Origin: Stentor coeruleus
Lineage: Eukaryota; Ciliophora; Heterotrichea; Heterotrichida; Stentoridae
Reading direction: 5' to 3'
Length of the DNA: 64,000 nt
Assembly (NCBI GenBank): GCA_001970955.1
Contig: MPUH01000070.1
Location: forward strand, 57,363-121,362
The notes under the pieces were generated by a model. That model was not told where the DNA came from, did no database searches, and saw nothing but the letters and a program-made list of their open reading frames with translations. A program made the translations under genes and the position numbers. This document shows, piece after piece, positions 48,860 to 60,920 of the stretch (its first letter is position 1; the number at the start of each line of letters is the position of its first letter).

Positions 48860-50491
48860 CTATCTGTCTAAACACCCAAACAAGCTCCCCCAGAAGCTTT
48901 TTTCTCTTTTTTTTATAGTTTTATCTCGATTAGAAAGATCAAGCGTCCTTCGATATCCATTTAACTCTGCAAGTTTGTTATCAAGTGCTTCTTCACTAAT
49001 ATCTATCCTACTTGTAAAATTAAACACACTTTGGAAACTAGTACTTTCTACAGTAAAAACATTCCTCGTTAAATTTTCTCCTGGCAATCTAAAATTCCCT
49101 TTTATTCTAGATTCAAACCTTTTAGCCTTATTTAACCTTTTTTTCTGTAAAACATCATATTCATTATCCACAAAAATACCCCCAAAATGGTCACTTCTAG
49201 CTGAAGGTTCATGATTTATAATATGTTTTTGCTTAAGTTTTTCAGGATGTTCCATTTCAGGACTATGTGTTTCTCCATTCTCAATATGATAATTCGAACT
49301 TTCCACGATTTCCTCAAAAATATCAATAGACCCTTTTCTTTTCTTAATAATTTTTTCATGGTTTAAAGAGCTTAAATCAAGTATTGGAATATGAAAATCT
49401 TGTAATTTCTTATAATTAGCAACTGGAGTTTTACACCATTTTTCCAATCTGACAAAGACTTCATTTTCAATCTCAGAAATAGAAACTATTGGCTTTTCTT
49501 CAACACATTTCATATCTAAAGCATCAGGTATTGTAACCATAACAATCAAATCCCTAAATTTAACTTTACAAATCAAACCTGAAATATCAATAATTTCTCC
49601 TATTTCAAATTGTGGATGTTTTATCAAGCTACCTTTTTCAAGATCATGGGTATTAGCGAATTTCGCTATCCAAGGATGAGCCAGGATTTTATTCAAGTTA
49701 ATTCTATCTTTAGGATTGATTTTTATAAGCCTTTGGATTAAGTCTTTAGCTAAAGAAGATGTCCCAGAAGCAAAAGATAGCTCGCTATTTAATATTTGCT
49801 GCCTTTTTTCAGAATCTTTTACAGCTCTAAAAGGAACATAACCATGTAAAAGCTCATATAATAGAATTCCTAAAGACCATAAGTCTACTTGAAAAGAATG
49901 CTCTTCTCCAAGAAGAATTTCAGGGGCCATATAATCCATAGTCCCACAAAAAGTTTTCTGAACTTCATTACTTTGTGCACACCAGCCAAAGTCGCAGATT
50001 TTTATTTGATTGTTTTTATCAATGATGATATTTTCAGGCTTTAAGTCTCTGTGTATTATTTCATTATCATGCAAATACTTCATGCCAAGACAAGTTTGTG
50101 AGAAATAATGCCATGCTTTGGATTCATCAAGACCTTTTTGCTTGCGGATGATTTTAAAAAGCGACCCTTTACTTGCATATTCTAAGACAATATATACTTT
50201 TTCAGAATCTTCAAAGTATTTTATTAGTCGGATAATATTTGGATGGTTAAGTTCTTTATGAACTCTTATTTCTCTTAGAATGACACTGATTGAAGAATGT
50301 TTACGAATAAAATCTTTACTTATGGTTTTGACTGCATAAAGGATCCCTGTTTCAGCATGTCTGTATAGTTTAACTTCGCCATAAGATCCTTTACCGAGAA
50401 TTTTTAGATTTGAGTCATTGACTTCGAGTAAGTCTTCGAATTTGAAATCGCTTGAAGCATTTTCGCTTTCTTCAGAGATTTGTTTGTTCAT
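48860..50491 (-). CDS. Aurora-like protein kinase with a long C-terminal extension
   Basis: A 543-residue Ser/Thr kinase. The catalytic domain is at about residues 29-280: GKGSYGEV, YAVKTI, HRDLKPENIII, DFGWCAQ and FCGTMDYMAPEIL. The DFGW motif and CGTxDYxxPE are typical of Aurora kinases. Auroras usually end soon after the kinase domain. Here about 260 residues follow, beginning with a compact beta-rich stretch (FEIGEIIDISGLICKVKFRD) and then disordered, basic sequence ending in a hydrophobic SFWGSLFGCLDR. I do not recognise a polo box. Ends at TAG. Confidence 0.88.
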   Translation of the reverse strand: MNKQISEESENASSDFKFEDLLEVNDSNLKILGKGSYGEVKLYRHAETGILYAVKTISKDFIRKHSSISVILREIRVHKELNHPNIIRLIKYFEDSEKVYIVLEYASKGSLFKIIRKQKGLDESKAWHYFSQTCLGMKYLHDNEIIHRDLKPENIIIDKNNQIKICDFGWCAQSNEVQKTFCGTMDYMAPEILLGEEHSFQVDLWSLGILLYELLHGYVPFRAVKDSEKRQQILNSELSFASGTSSLAKDLIQRLIKINPKDRINLNKILAHPWIAKFANTHDLEKGSLIKHPQFEIGEIIDISGLICKVKFRDLIVMVTIPDALDMKCVEEKPIVSISEIENEVFVRLEKWCKTPVANYKKLQDFHIPILDLSSLNHEKIIKKRKGSIDIFEEIVESSNYHIENGETHSPEMEHPEKLKQKHIINHEPSARSDHFGGIFVDNEYDVLQKKRLNKAKRFESRIKGNFRLPGENLTRNVFTVESTSFQSVFNFTSRIDISEEALDNKLAELNGYRRTLDLSNRDKTIKKREKSFWGSLFGCLDR

Positions 50492-53400
50492 TATATGTTG
50501 TGTTATTAATATAAGTTAATATGGAAAATAAGTTAGTAATTATGAGGTTTAGGAATAGATATGATGTTAGTTTTTAAGTTGTTTTAGGGTGTAAAGTTTA
50601 GTTAGATTAGATATAGGATGAGGATAATGGATTTATAGTTTTTGATTGAGTGAAAGTTTTATTATGATTTCTGATGATTGGTTATACTGATGACATGAAT
50701 TATTAGATTCTTTGTAAGGAAAATTACTGGGTTTTTATATAGATTAAGGGGAAATTAAGATGATTTACAAATTATAAATGGTATGGGAATTTTATACATT
50801 ATTTTATGGATATTCAAATCAGATAGCTAAAATATTTTGTATATGATTATAATTCTTTTTTGTTTTTAAGCTTATAGCACTATATATTTATATTCATTAT
50901 AAATCTTATTTAATTTTTCCACTAAAATTCAATTCCTCTTATTTGATATTATCTAGCTACAAAATTTACATATAATACAATTTTAATCTTGCATTTTAAA
51001 ATACATCCTTCTTATTATTTTTATGAGCAAACTTACACTAACTCTAGCATATCTTCAAAAATAAAATAAACCTAATGGGTCTTTAACAGTATAAAAAATC
51101 ATCTTTTTCATCATACTAAAACTTTATCTGCTTGTATTTTATTAACTTCAATAATTTACAAATAAATTCTAATAATATATAAAGCCTACGGAAAAATCAT
51201 CTTAAAAAATGCCTTATCAGACATGCAAGCAAAAGTTAAGAAACTTATATAAAATGATTGATTGACCTGGATATTCTCAATGGTACATAAAATAATTTTA
51301 CAATTTTAAACAAATATTCAATAAAATGTTTATTATAATATAATTATTTTCTTTTAGTATTTATTACTAATGGAAATAAGAAAGGATAATCTTGAGGTTT
51401 TTCAGTACAGTATGATTAAGTAATATAGTTAAATTGAAATTAATAACATAAATTTGAATTAATATTGTTTGAGAAGGATAGCCTTGAGGAGAATAACTTT
51501 TAAGAGAGGAATAAGATTATTGCATATTATATGTGAAATTTTATATTATAAGATACTTTACTAATTTTCGACAACTGATTCAAGAAATTTTAATTATACT
51601 CATGGAAATGGATTATAATTTTGAACAAATTCGAATTGATTTTTTTGATTATATGATTAGATGCGCTTTCTACAACTAGAGTTTAATGCAGAAATTATTT
51701 CTTGAAAAATAACTCTAGTATTTTTATATATATTTTGAGAATTCAAGCATAAAGCTGTTTTATTTTAAATATATTCAATATAATCAAATCATATAGATAA
51801 TTATATATATTTAGGATATGAAGAATAAAAGATATAAGTTCCTTTTATATAATTAAGATTATTGATATTTGTCTTTTCATACTCTCAACAATAGCTTTTT
51901 GAAATTGCAGTTATTTGTATTTCCTGTTTCATATTAAAAAATTCAGAAATGAAGATCTACACAAAGCATATCAAAGTCATAAGCTATATTAAACAGCTTA
52001 TCAAAATATCTAAAAATTTTAATCTTAAATTAAGTCTAATATTCACATTCTATCACGAACTTAAGTTTATTTCCCTTGATTTAAAAAAAATATATACTAA
52101 AATAAAATATCTGCATATCATTATCTGTAATTTTTATTTTTCATTAGCCTTCAATACATAAAATCCAAAAAATCTTTTATTTCAGTGTCTACACCAAAAT
52201 TTATTCTTCAAATCATAAGTAAAACTAAAAAAATCCAGGAGAACTACAATAGTTTGTTTTTTATCATGTTCTGCAAAATCCCAAAATTTTTTTTACTTTA
52301 AGAATAAAATCAAACCAAAATTTACTATTATTCGTCAAAGTCCGCTTTTGAATTTCATCAAATTCTACAAACTATATCATTAAAACAGAATATATTTACA
52401 AGATTTATAGTAAAAGTCCTTATATATTTTTTTCAAAAAAGGCAAATATCAATAAATGATCAATAAAAATCTATAAAATATTCTTGACTATACCAATTTT
52501 GATATTTAAGTATTGCAAATAAGCCTTGCTTAATAAAAATCTAGAAATCGCTATAATTGAGTATCATTATGTTTGAGTTTATGCAGTATAAAATATTAGG
52601 TATCCATTTTATTATAAAATCCCCATCAAATATGGCATTTAATAAGTTAAGAAATAAGACTCTATATTACCTTCCTGAAGAATTTAATGAAAAACGTATT
52701 GTGATTTAATGGAAATTATATTAAATTTAATAGAAATACAGCACTAAATAGGAAAAAAAGTGTAGAAAAATCTAAAGCAAATATCGAAAATAAGCTTCTT
52801 AGTAAGCAAACAAGCAGGATCTAAAACATAAATGGTAAAAATTAAATAGACTCAACAAATAAAATATACAGTCCTTTTTACAGATTGACTGATACAAGAA
52901 ATTATTATCTAGAAAAACTTTTGGTCATAAGAAACAAGATTTCATATAGGAAATTAAATAAGTTTTAGGCTTAAGATTTCTAAAAGTCTAGAACGTTTAA
53001 AAGTTTTTTATGCAAATATGGTAAAGTGTTAGACAGGAAAAAATAATGGAAATATATAAACAAATAATAATTTTAGAATGGTTTTGCAAGGTAATTGATT
53101 AAATGAGTATTTCATTTTTGGAACCATAAAGGTGTCTGAATATTTTCCAAACTTTATATTTAGTTAAGTAAAATCAAGATACATTTCAATTTCTAATATG
53201 TATCTGATACAAATATTATCAGTAATTATTTAAAATGGTCCCAATTCCCAAAAATTTCTAAGAATTTTTTTAATCTCTCATCTAACTCTAATCAGCTGCT
53301 TCAGAAAATAATTCCTGTCTACCCCCTAAGGATGCTACCAAGCGATAGCCCCCCCTTGATTGATATTAATATCATAAACCAGTTAATGCAAAACACATAT

Positions 53401-55000
53401 AATGCTAGTGTTTATTTATATGATAATGATTAGATTATCATCCACCTTATAATAGATCATTTAAGGATTAATTTAGATATTTTTTAGCTTATTTTCTTAT
53501 ACGATTTTTTTGAATATAGTCTTGATTAGTAAACCAATTTTTTCTTTATTTCATAATCTAGGAATTTGATTTCTACTTCAAATTGATGTGTATAAAGTAC
53601 TATCTCGTGTTTAATTATATAAAAAGCCTTCATGAAGTACATAGATCTAAGCATATATTTGATTTTAATCAGTTTAGCAAATTAACTTTTGTACTTGTTT
53701 TTTATATGAAATCATATGGCAAATAATTTTCCATATAATTAAAGATAGCTGATGAAGATTAAGAGGCTTTATACAAGAAAAGGCTAAAGGTCAAAGCTAA
53801 AGAACTTAATGCAAATAGGAAAAAATCAAGTTCAAAATAATCAAGGCGGATATGCCTATCAGGTTATTTTTGGCCATATGCATTCTAAGTAAAATAAGTT
53901 GATTTTCAAGTTCACAACATTCTGAGAGCCGATTATTTAGATCTCAATGAGGGCTACTGATATTTAATCAAGTATTCATCAATAAAATTGATAATCAGCG
54001 AGGTTCTGATAATGGGCTAAGATTTTCAGTGCACCATTCGATTGTAACGCTTACTTCAAGATCGTACAGAAGGCTAAGCAAAAGACCTCCAAGGATAAGA
54101 GAAAACTATTAGGTATTTCCTTACCTTTACTTTATTTATAGAAGCTGACTTAAGGTGATAAGTAAAAAAAGACTTATCGAAAAATCATGAAAAAAAAAAT
54201 TTCTATGTTAGATTGAAAAACTCTGCTTTGAATAGTTTTAATATGCTAGAATAGGTATGCATAATAAACATTTGATGTATTTTATTTTATACTTGCTTTC
54301 CTAATGAAAAATGGAAGGATAAGCATGAAAGCATAATTTGATTTTATACTTAATAGTTTTAGTTAATTCCTAACTTAGTAAAACTATTTCACTTATGTTG
54401 GCACATATAAAGATAAACCAAGGATAGACTAATGCTTAGAAAAAATTGTTAAGAGGCTATGATTTTGTTATGCTGAGGATTTTACTTAATTCGCTCTAGA
54501 AGATATCCGGCCATCAAATGCTGAAAGGTAGTTAGGCTGATTTGCAAACTCTGAAATATACATGTTAAAAAAGCGCCATGAATCTAACTAAACAACTCTT
54601 AATGCATTTCATTATCAAAGAGCATAAAATATTCTTTCATAAGCTGTAGAAGTGTATAAAAATTATCTTATATTTCTATTCATGCCTTTGAACTAGAATT
54701 AAGATATACAATAGCCATACAAGGTTCTTTAACACACTTATCAAATTTTGGAAATTATGTAACTATTTTTCATGTCTAACTATAATCCATAAGCTAAACA
54801 AAATCAAATTATATAAACAAGTAAAATAAGTATAATTAAAACTATATGTCAAAGGAATAAAATTTCATTTTGGTGTTTCTTATATTTTAATTATATCAGA
54901 TATTTTTCAAATATCTAGTTATATAAGATAATAGCCAATCTTATTTCTGATATCAGAGAATAATTTAATCTGGGGCATAATATAAAACTAAAAACTGATA
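50492..55000. other. 4.5-kb gene desert with scattered relics
   Basis: Very AT-rich. A 70-codon plus frame (51949-52161) is unsupported. Around 53280-53380 the minus strand reads KGGYRLVASLGGRQELFSEA, then breaks frame, which looks like a gene fragment. Relics at 53745-54700 are listed separately. Confidence 0.5.
53745..54700 (+). pseudogene. Stop-riddled relic frames
   Basis: GC content is visibly higher than in the flanks. One frame (53745-54254) reads EALYKKRLKVKAKELNANRK, then FQVHNILRADYLDLNEGY and KDLSKNHEKKNFYVRLKNSA with about twelve TAA, TAG or TGA and no frameshift. In another phase (54439 to about 54695) the segments FALEDIRPSNAER, FANSEIYMLKKRHESN, TTLNAFHYQRA and AVEVYKNYLIFLFMPLN lie in one frame separated by single stops. 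No protein family is recognised. Confidence 0.4.
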
Positions 55001-55447
55001 ATGGTGGATATCACAGTAGTACTACCAAAAAGTCCTTATCAATTACCTAAGCCAATAGACCTGAAAACATCAACGTGCGCTTATGAGAATCAATTATGCA
55101 CTTGTTGTCTTTTGATGTTTCAAACAGAACAGGATCTTCAACTTCATAAAACAACAGAGGAGAGACGAATCTCATGCTCATTGTGCTCGATAAAATTCTT
55201 AACATCAAAAGGGATGAGGCAACACTTTGGCAAAAAGCATGAGAAATCAAGACCATATCGTTGCAATATCTGTTATAAAAAATTCAGAAATGTCTATGCG
55301 TCACGCATTCATAAGCAGCAAGTTCATTTGCATGCTTCAAGGCTTTCCTGCAGCTACTGTGGAAAGTCTGTTTACAACAAGTATTCCTTGTCTCGGCATC
55401 TGAAAGTTTGTAATAGATATTCAAAAGATATAGAGTCTTTGGATTAA
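55001..55447 (+). CDS. C2H2 zinc-finger protein
   Basis: A 148-residue protein with four consecutive zinc-finger-like units. The first (CTCCLLMFQTEQDLQLH) lacks a clear second His. The second is CSLCSIKFLTSKGMRQH...H and the third is CNICYKKFRNVYASRIH...H. The last is CSYCGKSVYNKYSLSRHLKVC, where Cys replaces the final His. It is probably a DNA-binding regulator. It stands alone, more than 4 kb from the nearest gene upstream and 1.7 kb from the next. Ends at TAA. Confidence 0.88.
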   Translation: MVDITVVLPKSPYQLPKPIDLKTSTCAYENQLCTCCLLMFQTEQDLQLHKTTEERRISCSLCSIKFLTSKGMRQHFGKKHEKSRPYRCNICYKKFRNVYASRIHKQQVHLHASRLSCSYCGKSVYNKYSLSRHLKVCNRYSKDIESLD

Positions 55448-57161
55448 ATTATTCGATAGTTATCTAATACATTTCATAGTAAAAAAATTGTTTATTTCTT
55501 TAATTATAAGGAAGTTTTTCGTGTAAGAATTATCATAGGACTAGTTTTTATAACTGGGGCCTTATGATATTGCAACTTTGTTTTAATATCATTTTTTAGT
55601 GAAATTTGCATGTGATTAAAAGTGTTTCAGATTTATATAGTACTTAGATGATATTAGGGATTTTTACAATACAGTTACAAAAGAAAACGTATAATGGAAA
55701 ATAGAACAACATTTAAAAAATTACTAAAATCAGATCATTTTTATAAAGTATTTAGATAATATGCATAATACAATAAATGATAGACTAAAAATATTTTTTA
55801 GCTTCAGTTCATACTTGTAATATTATATTTAAAACTTAAAAAAAATCTGATTCATATACTGTCTTTGTCTATTAGCAATTTAGCTTTTCAAAGAGTTTCT
55901 CTTAAATTTCATTTATATCTTTTAACACATTTACATCAATACTATCACTCCTTCCATACTGAATTACCATTCGCCTAAGGTATCCATAACTTGATATAAT
56001 TATTTTCAGGAATATTATAATTTAGTTTTTGTTTGATTATAATAATAGGAATATGCCAAATTTTTCTTTATAGGCAGAGATAAAAATTTGATTCAGTAAA
56101 TAATGATGCTACTTCTGACCTTACTTTTTAATCAAAATATTATCCCTTTTAATATTTTTTATTTTTTGATGTGATATGTCACGAATAAACGATAAAACAA
56201 ACAAAATTATAGATTTTTTATTGATGAATGCTAAAAAATATTATTTCTATAAAAGCCTTAATCCATTTTTTTATAATAAGCAACAATAACTTGCTATAAA
56301 AAGATGAAGAAATTGCTTAAAATTTGCTATGAATACTCATCAATAAGCACTACGCTAATTCACTATTATATACTTTTGGCAAAATAAATTTTATTATTAT
56401 TTTCATCCGTAATCATAAATAAACTACTTATGATAAACTGATACTAAAAGAATAATATAATTTGAACACATAAATTTTACTACAAAATTATTTTTATTTT
56501 TAAACTCATATAGCAAATGATTTGTATCACTTGTGCTCATGGAAACCATATTATATTCAACAACTTTATAATATTTTAATTGCATTATGATTCCCATAGA
56601 ATTTATTAAAGCTATCTTCATAGGTGCTTTTGTACTCTTATTCCTAAAAATACTCACTTTCCAATATTAAAAGTTTTATATTTTTCATTGTTAGAATTTT
56701 ACATTTTTTTATTGTTTATAAGAGTATTAAAAGAAGCTAACGACGTATTGATATCGTAAAATGAATTATGTGAACTGAAAACTCTTTATATTTTATTGTA
56801 TCTGGGATTGCCTATTTTAATCTAGCTTTTTAGAAGTATTCTCTCCTTTATACTCTAACATTATAAATGAATTAAGTAGATTTTACATTATTAATAAAGA
56901 TTTTCAGGCTTTTAGATTATAATATGTATAATTACTTAAGGGTAATATTATCTACAAATTTTTGCAGATATAATCATTAAAGTTATAACCTCATCTTCTA
57001 TAAATTCCTTCAAATTTGTAAACCTTTTTATTTCCTTAATTTTTTATATTAATAATCATCTTAACACCCACTTCTTATATTTCCCCCTATAATATCATCA
57101 TTTTCCTTTCATCTATCACCTTATTCTCTAATATATTTACTATTTCCTTCATATATAATAA
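55448..57161. other. AT-rich gap
   Basis: No supported gene. A 77-codon minus frame (56424-56657) is low complexity and unsupported. Confidence 0.5.
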
Positions 57162-57656
57162 ATGTATACTTTCCTAGAATACATTAGACCAAGTTTCTGG
57201 AAAGGTGATTACAATTTCTTATGGATTTATGTGATAATCCTAATTGTCATTATAAAAATAGCTGAAAGCGCCTATCATAAAATAAAGCACAATAGCACAT
57301 TCGCTCAGGAACGAGTTGAAAAATATTCAATGTCAATGAGAGAGATTTGGGAAGCTAAACAAACTGAATTGGATAAAATACCGAAAACAGAAGTTGTTAG
57401 AATAATACCACAGCCTAATAAAAAGAAAAAAGAGGAAAAAAAAGAAGAAGAGGTAAAAATAGAAGAATCTAAGACTAATAAGAAACGTGATGATGAGGGA
57501 GAAGATAAAAATAAGAATGTTTTAGATGAAAAGGCTGAGAGGGAAAGAAGGAAAAGAGAATATTTTAATAATGAAGCATCAGGTGGTAGGGGATATAAAC
57601 CAAATATGCAAGAGAGGTATCCAGGAGTTTATAAAAGAACAAGAGGATGACGATAA
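57162..57656 (+). CDS. Selenoprotein S-like protein with penultimate UGA (candidate Sec)
   Basis: The frame codes 162 residues to a TGA at 57648-57650, then CGA (Arg), then TAA. If the TGA is selenocysteine the protein is 164 residues and ends GUR. The layout fits selenoprotein S (VIMP), an ER membrane component of ERAD: a short N-terminus, one transmembrane helix (about residues 19-36, FLWIYVIILIVIIKIAE), a long charged coiled coil, then a Gly-rich tail ASGGRGYKPNMQERYPGVYK. SelS has a GGGYNP-like tail with Sec as the penultimate residue. A SECIS-like hairpin begins 22 nt after the TAA. Alternatives are that TGA is the stop of a Cys-free homologue or encodes Trp under a Blepharisma-type code. 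Confidence 0.7.
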
Positions 57657-57677
57657 ATGGGAAAATATTCTAAATTT

Positions 57678-57722
57678 AGCCAAGTGAAGGTTAGATATAA
57701 AGCTTTTATCTAGTCTGAGGCT
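57678..57722 (+). promoter_or_regulatory. SECIS-like hairpin in the 3' UTR
   Basis: Read as RNA: helix 1 AGCC (57678-57681) pairs with GGCU (57719-57722). A GUGA (57684-57687) opposite UGA (57716-57718) gives the tandem G-A/A-G quartet. Helix 2 is GGUUAGAUA (57689-57697) with UAUCUAGUC (57707-57715), nine pairs including two GU. The apical loop UAAAGCUUU has its AA 11 nt after the quartet, the spacing known for eukaryotic SECIS elements. GUGA instead of AUGA is the less common core. Found by eye, not by folding software. Confidence 0.6.
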
Positions 57723-59761
57723 GATAAATAACTTTGTTTAAGATAGTTACTTAGTATAATAAACGATAAGATGAACGATATAATATATAAAAGTTTAGAT
57801 TTTTAAAAAGATAGAGTTTTGGTGCTTTTATATTAAGCATATTTATTTTTGTATAGGCATACTTAGGCTATTATAAAATCTGCTTGCTTTATTTTTGATA
57901 CCCCCCCAAAAATTCAAAATCACATGAAAAAAAAAAATTATAAGGCTAGAATGTATATAAATTAATCATAATATTGCTTTAATTCTATATTTTCACGTAG
58001 TAAAGGGTATTTTTAAACAAAAAAATTAAAATGCTATAAAGAGTTGTATTATGTATTTTTATAGAATAAATATAAAACATTTTTTTGAGCATTTATGACA
58101 ATTTATATATCTAAATAATGGTAAAATAATACTAAGATACATCTTTAATTATACTAAATAGATGTTAAAATCTCTAAGCATTTTATTAGTAATTTTTACT
58201 ATTCTGATTAATATAAAACAGTTCATAAATTCATAAATTTAAACTTATAACAGGCATTTTTAATTGTATAGATAGAGCATTTCTTATTTTTTAAGATAGC
58301 TGAAAAATATATATTATCATAGCAACAATCGCCCATATAAAAAGAATAATATTTTAGCATTAAGATCCCAACAATAACCTAAATTATTACCTATAATATT
58401 AATTATATGGAATACATGCATTATAAGCACATTTAATTAGCCTGATCTAACAATTTATATATAGTCCTATAATAATTTCTTAATATATTTTATTACGAAA
58501 TAATTAGTTGCATACAAATAATTATTTCCTTTTAGCTTTCACTTCAAACAGCATACATTCTAAAGCTTCAAAACATATATTTGTCTCTTATGTATAACAT
58601 TCTTTAAGCATTTTAACTCGGCTATCTGTCATTGAAAGTCTATAAGTAGTTTTTGTCATATTAATCTATATAATTACTTATGGACTTAATATACTAATTT
58701 ATTAGGAGATTTGCATTTTGGCTGAAATTTTCTTAGTTTTGTAATTAGAATTGGTTAGTTTTTTGGTTTATATAAGCATCATAAACTGTTTTTAAGCTAA
58801 TTTTTCACTTACTACCGGAAGAAACACATTTCAGGAAAAGAATTTTAGTTTTATAAAAAGCTCTTAATATAAATATCATAATTTTTTTTTGATTTATATA
58901 TATTTTTTTTTAATCTAAGCTTCTGGCAATTTTCCTCATATTCTAAGGTGTGTAGACAATTTGATGCTAATTTTTTAGTGTATTTAAACTTGATCATATA
59001 AAGATTAGAGTAAATGTGGTTTAGTTGAATTCTTTAAGCTTGATTTTGAAAGGATTTGATGATTTTCTATATAATTTATGGTCTTGATTGATGCTAAGAT
59101 AAATTTTTTTTGATGGGATTTAGAATTATATATATAAATCATTCATCTTTATTCCCTATATTTCACTGTATTAATCAATTATCATATATAAAACCCAGAA
59201 GCATTCATCCAAAAAATCCAAATTCATCAAATACCTCATTTGCATCTAAATCTCAAGGCAAAAACTATCTCTTCGACAGGTACTCAACCTTGGTCAATAC
59301 CATTAAAAAGCAAAATCTAGATAAAAACAACAAAATATCCATCATACCCTAAATTTTATATTCTTCAATAAAAACTTCAAATCATAAAGTCCTCAGACCT
59401 CCAAAAAATTCTCATCTCCAATAACTAAGACGAAAACCTTAAGCTGCAACTTCATAACTCAAGATTTCTATCAAAAACATTACAAATTCATAAACAATAA
59501 GTCCCATCTTCTAAAATCCTCAACAAAATTCATAAAAAATCAAAAAGCCTAACCAGCCACCTTATCAATCCAAATATACTCAATAAAAACCTTCAAAACC
59601 CTCAATTTTTATAAAACTCTTCCTACTATCCTTTCTGAGCCTTAAAACCTTCAAAATATTCATCAAATCCCTATTCCTGCATAAACTCTTCATGTAAATT
59701 TATAAATCCATCCTTTATATCTTATCTAATAAAACCCAGCTATTAATTGTATTAAAAACCC
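57723..59761. other. AT-rich gap
   Basis: No convincing gene. An 80-codon plus frame (59110-59352) ends with somewhat protein-like sequence (KNYLFDRYSTLVNTIKKQNL) but has no other support. Confidence 0.45.
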
Positions 59762-60373
59762 TTAGCAGCATTTTTTCTTTTTAGCAGGAATCTGTTCAGG
59801 AGGCTTAAGTACTAAAGGCTTCACTGGTAAAGCAGGTCTTGCATATTCTTCACGACCCATGCATAATCTTGTAACATGTATAAAAGCTTCATCTATATGT
59901 ATATCTTCTTTAGCAGATACCTCATCATATATGAGCTTTTCTTCATCAGCCCATTCTTTAGCTTTAATTGTTGAAATTTTTCTTTCATTCGACATATCGC
60001 ATTTGTTTCCTAATAATATTATAGGGAAATTAGTATTTTCATTACCACTTCTTTCTAGGAATTCTTTTTTCCATGATACTATATTTTCAAAGCTCTCATA
60101 ATTTGTTATGTCATAAACCAATAGACAACAGTCTGTACCACGATAAAAAGCATTGCCTAAGGATTGAAAACGCTCTTGACCTGCAGTATCCCAGAGCTGC
60201 AATGAGACTGCTTTTCCATCTACTGTGAATTCTTTGAATAAAAAATCTGCACCCACTGTTGCCCGGTAACTTTGTGAGAACTCTTGTTTTACGAAACGAT
60301 TTAGTATGGAGGTTTTGCCGACTCCTGAATCTCCAAGGACAATCACTTTTAGCTGAAATCTGGAGCTCGACAT
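59762..60373 (-). CDS. RAB7: Rab7-like small GTPase
   Basis: A 203-residue Rab GTPase that regulates late endosome and lysosome traffic. G1 is GDSGVGKTS, the effector loop is YRATVGADFLFKE, G3 is WDTAGQERFQSLG, G4 is NKCD and G5 is VSAKE. The effector loop and the AFYRGTDCCLLVYDITN segment match Rab7 more closely than other Rabs. The C-terminal KKKKCC is a double-Cys geranylgeranylation site, whereas animal Rab7 ends CxC. Full length. Ends at TAA. Confidence 0.94.
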   Translation of the reverse strand: MSSSRFQLKVIVLGDSGVGKTSILNRFVKQEFSQSYRATVGADFLFKEFTVDGKAVSLQLWDTAGQERFQSLGNAFYRGTDCCLLVYDITNYESFENIVSWKKEFLERSGNENTNFPIILLGNKCDMSNERKISTIKAKEWADEEKLIYDEVSAKEDIHIDEAFIHVTRLCMGREEYARPALPVKPLVLKPPEQIPAKKKKCC

Positions 60374-60920
60374 ATTATGTATTATAATGAGTGATTTAGG
60401 ATGAAAAGATTATATTGAGGAAATATGCTAGAAGATTAAAGATTATGCTAGTTTTTTTTGGGTTAGGTTAGGTAGGATTATTATTAGTAAGAGATATATT
60501 TGTTGTTATAAGAATAATTATCATTATACTTTCTTTTATTTTGAATATAATTTGTAGTAAATATTATATATTATATATAAGTCATCTGCAAAATACTTTA
60601 ATACACAAATTAAAAAAACTATAAGCATTTTATGTCAATATTTATATTTTACTACAATTTCTCACAACGAATATTCTTACCCTGTAAGTTATTCTTCAAT
60701 AAATTATTATTCTAAATCCTAATCATATAAATTCTCTATCATAATTCCTATAAAATCATCTTAATCAATTTCTTAATTCTTTAACTTCATAATCTTAAAC
60801 AATAATTATAGTAAATTCTTGTTAACTATATTAAAAAAAATCAACTGTAAAAATGTGTGTGTCAATAAATAACTATAAATACTATCATGCATAAAAATTC
60901 TAAAAAATACGCCTAATAAA
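60374..60920. other. Intergenic spacer
   Basis: AT-rich. Nothing recognisable. Confidence 0.55.

Noticed and set aside
51949-52161. 70-codon plus-strand frame in the gene desert
   Set aside because: Lys/Ile/Phe/Tyr-rich translation typical of random AT-rich DNA.
53331-53360. GC-rich patch resembling an RNA gene
   Set aside because: No cloverleaf or box elements; the minus strand reads as a protein fragment instead.
57900-57912. CCCCCCC run and other homopolymers as regulatory elements
   Set aside because: Isolated short runs with no partner or context.
59110-59352. 80-codon plus-strand frame
   Set aside because: Its end looks somewhat protein-like, but there is no homology, and no intron gives a longer product.
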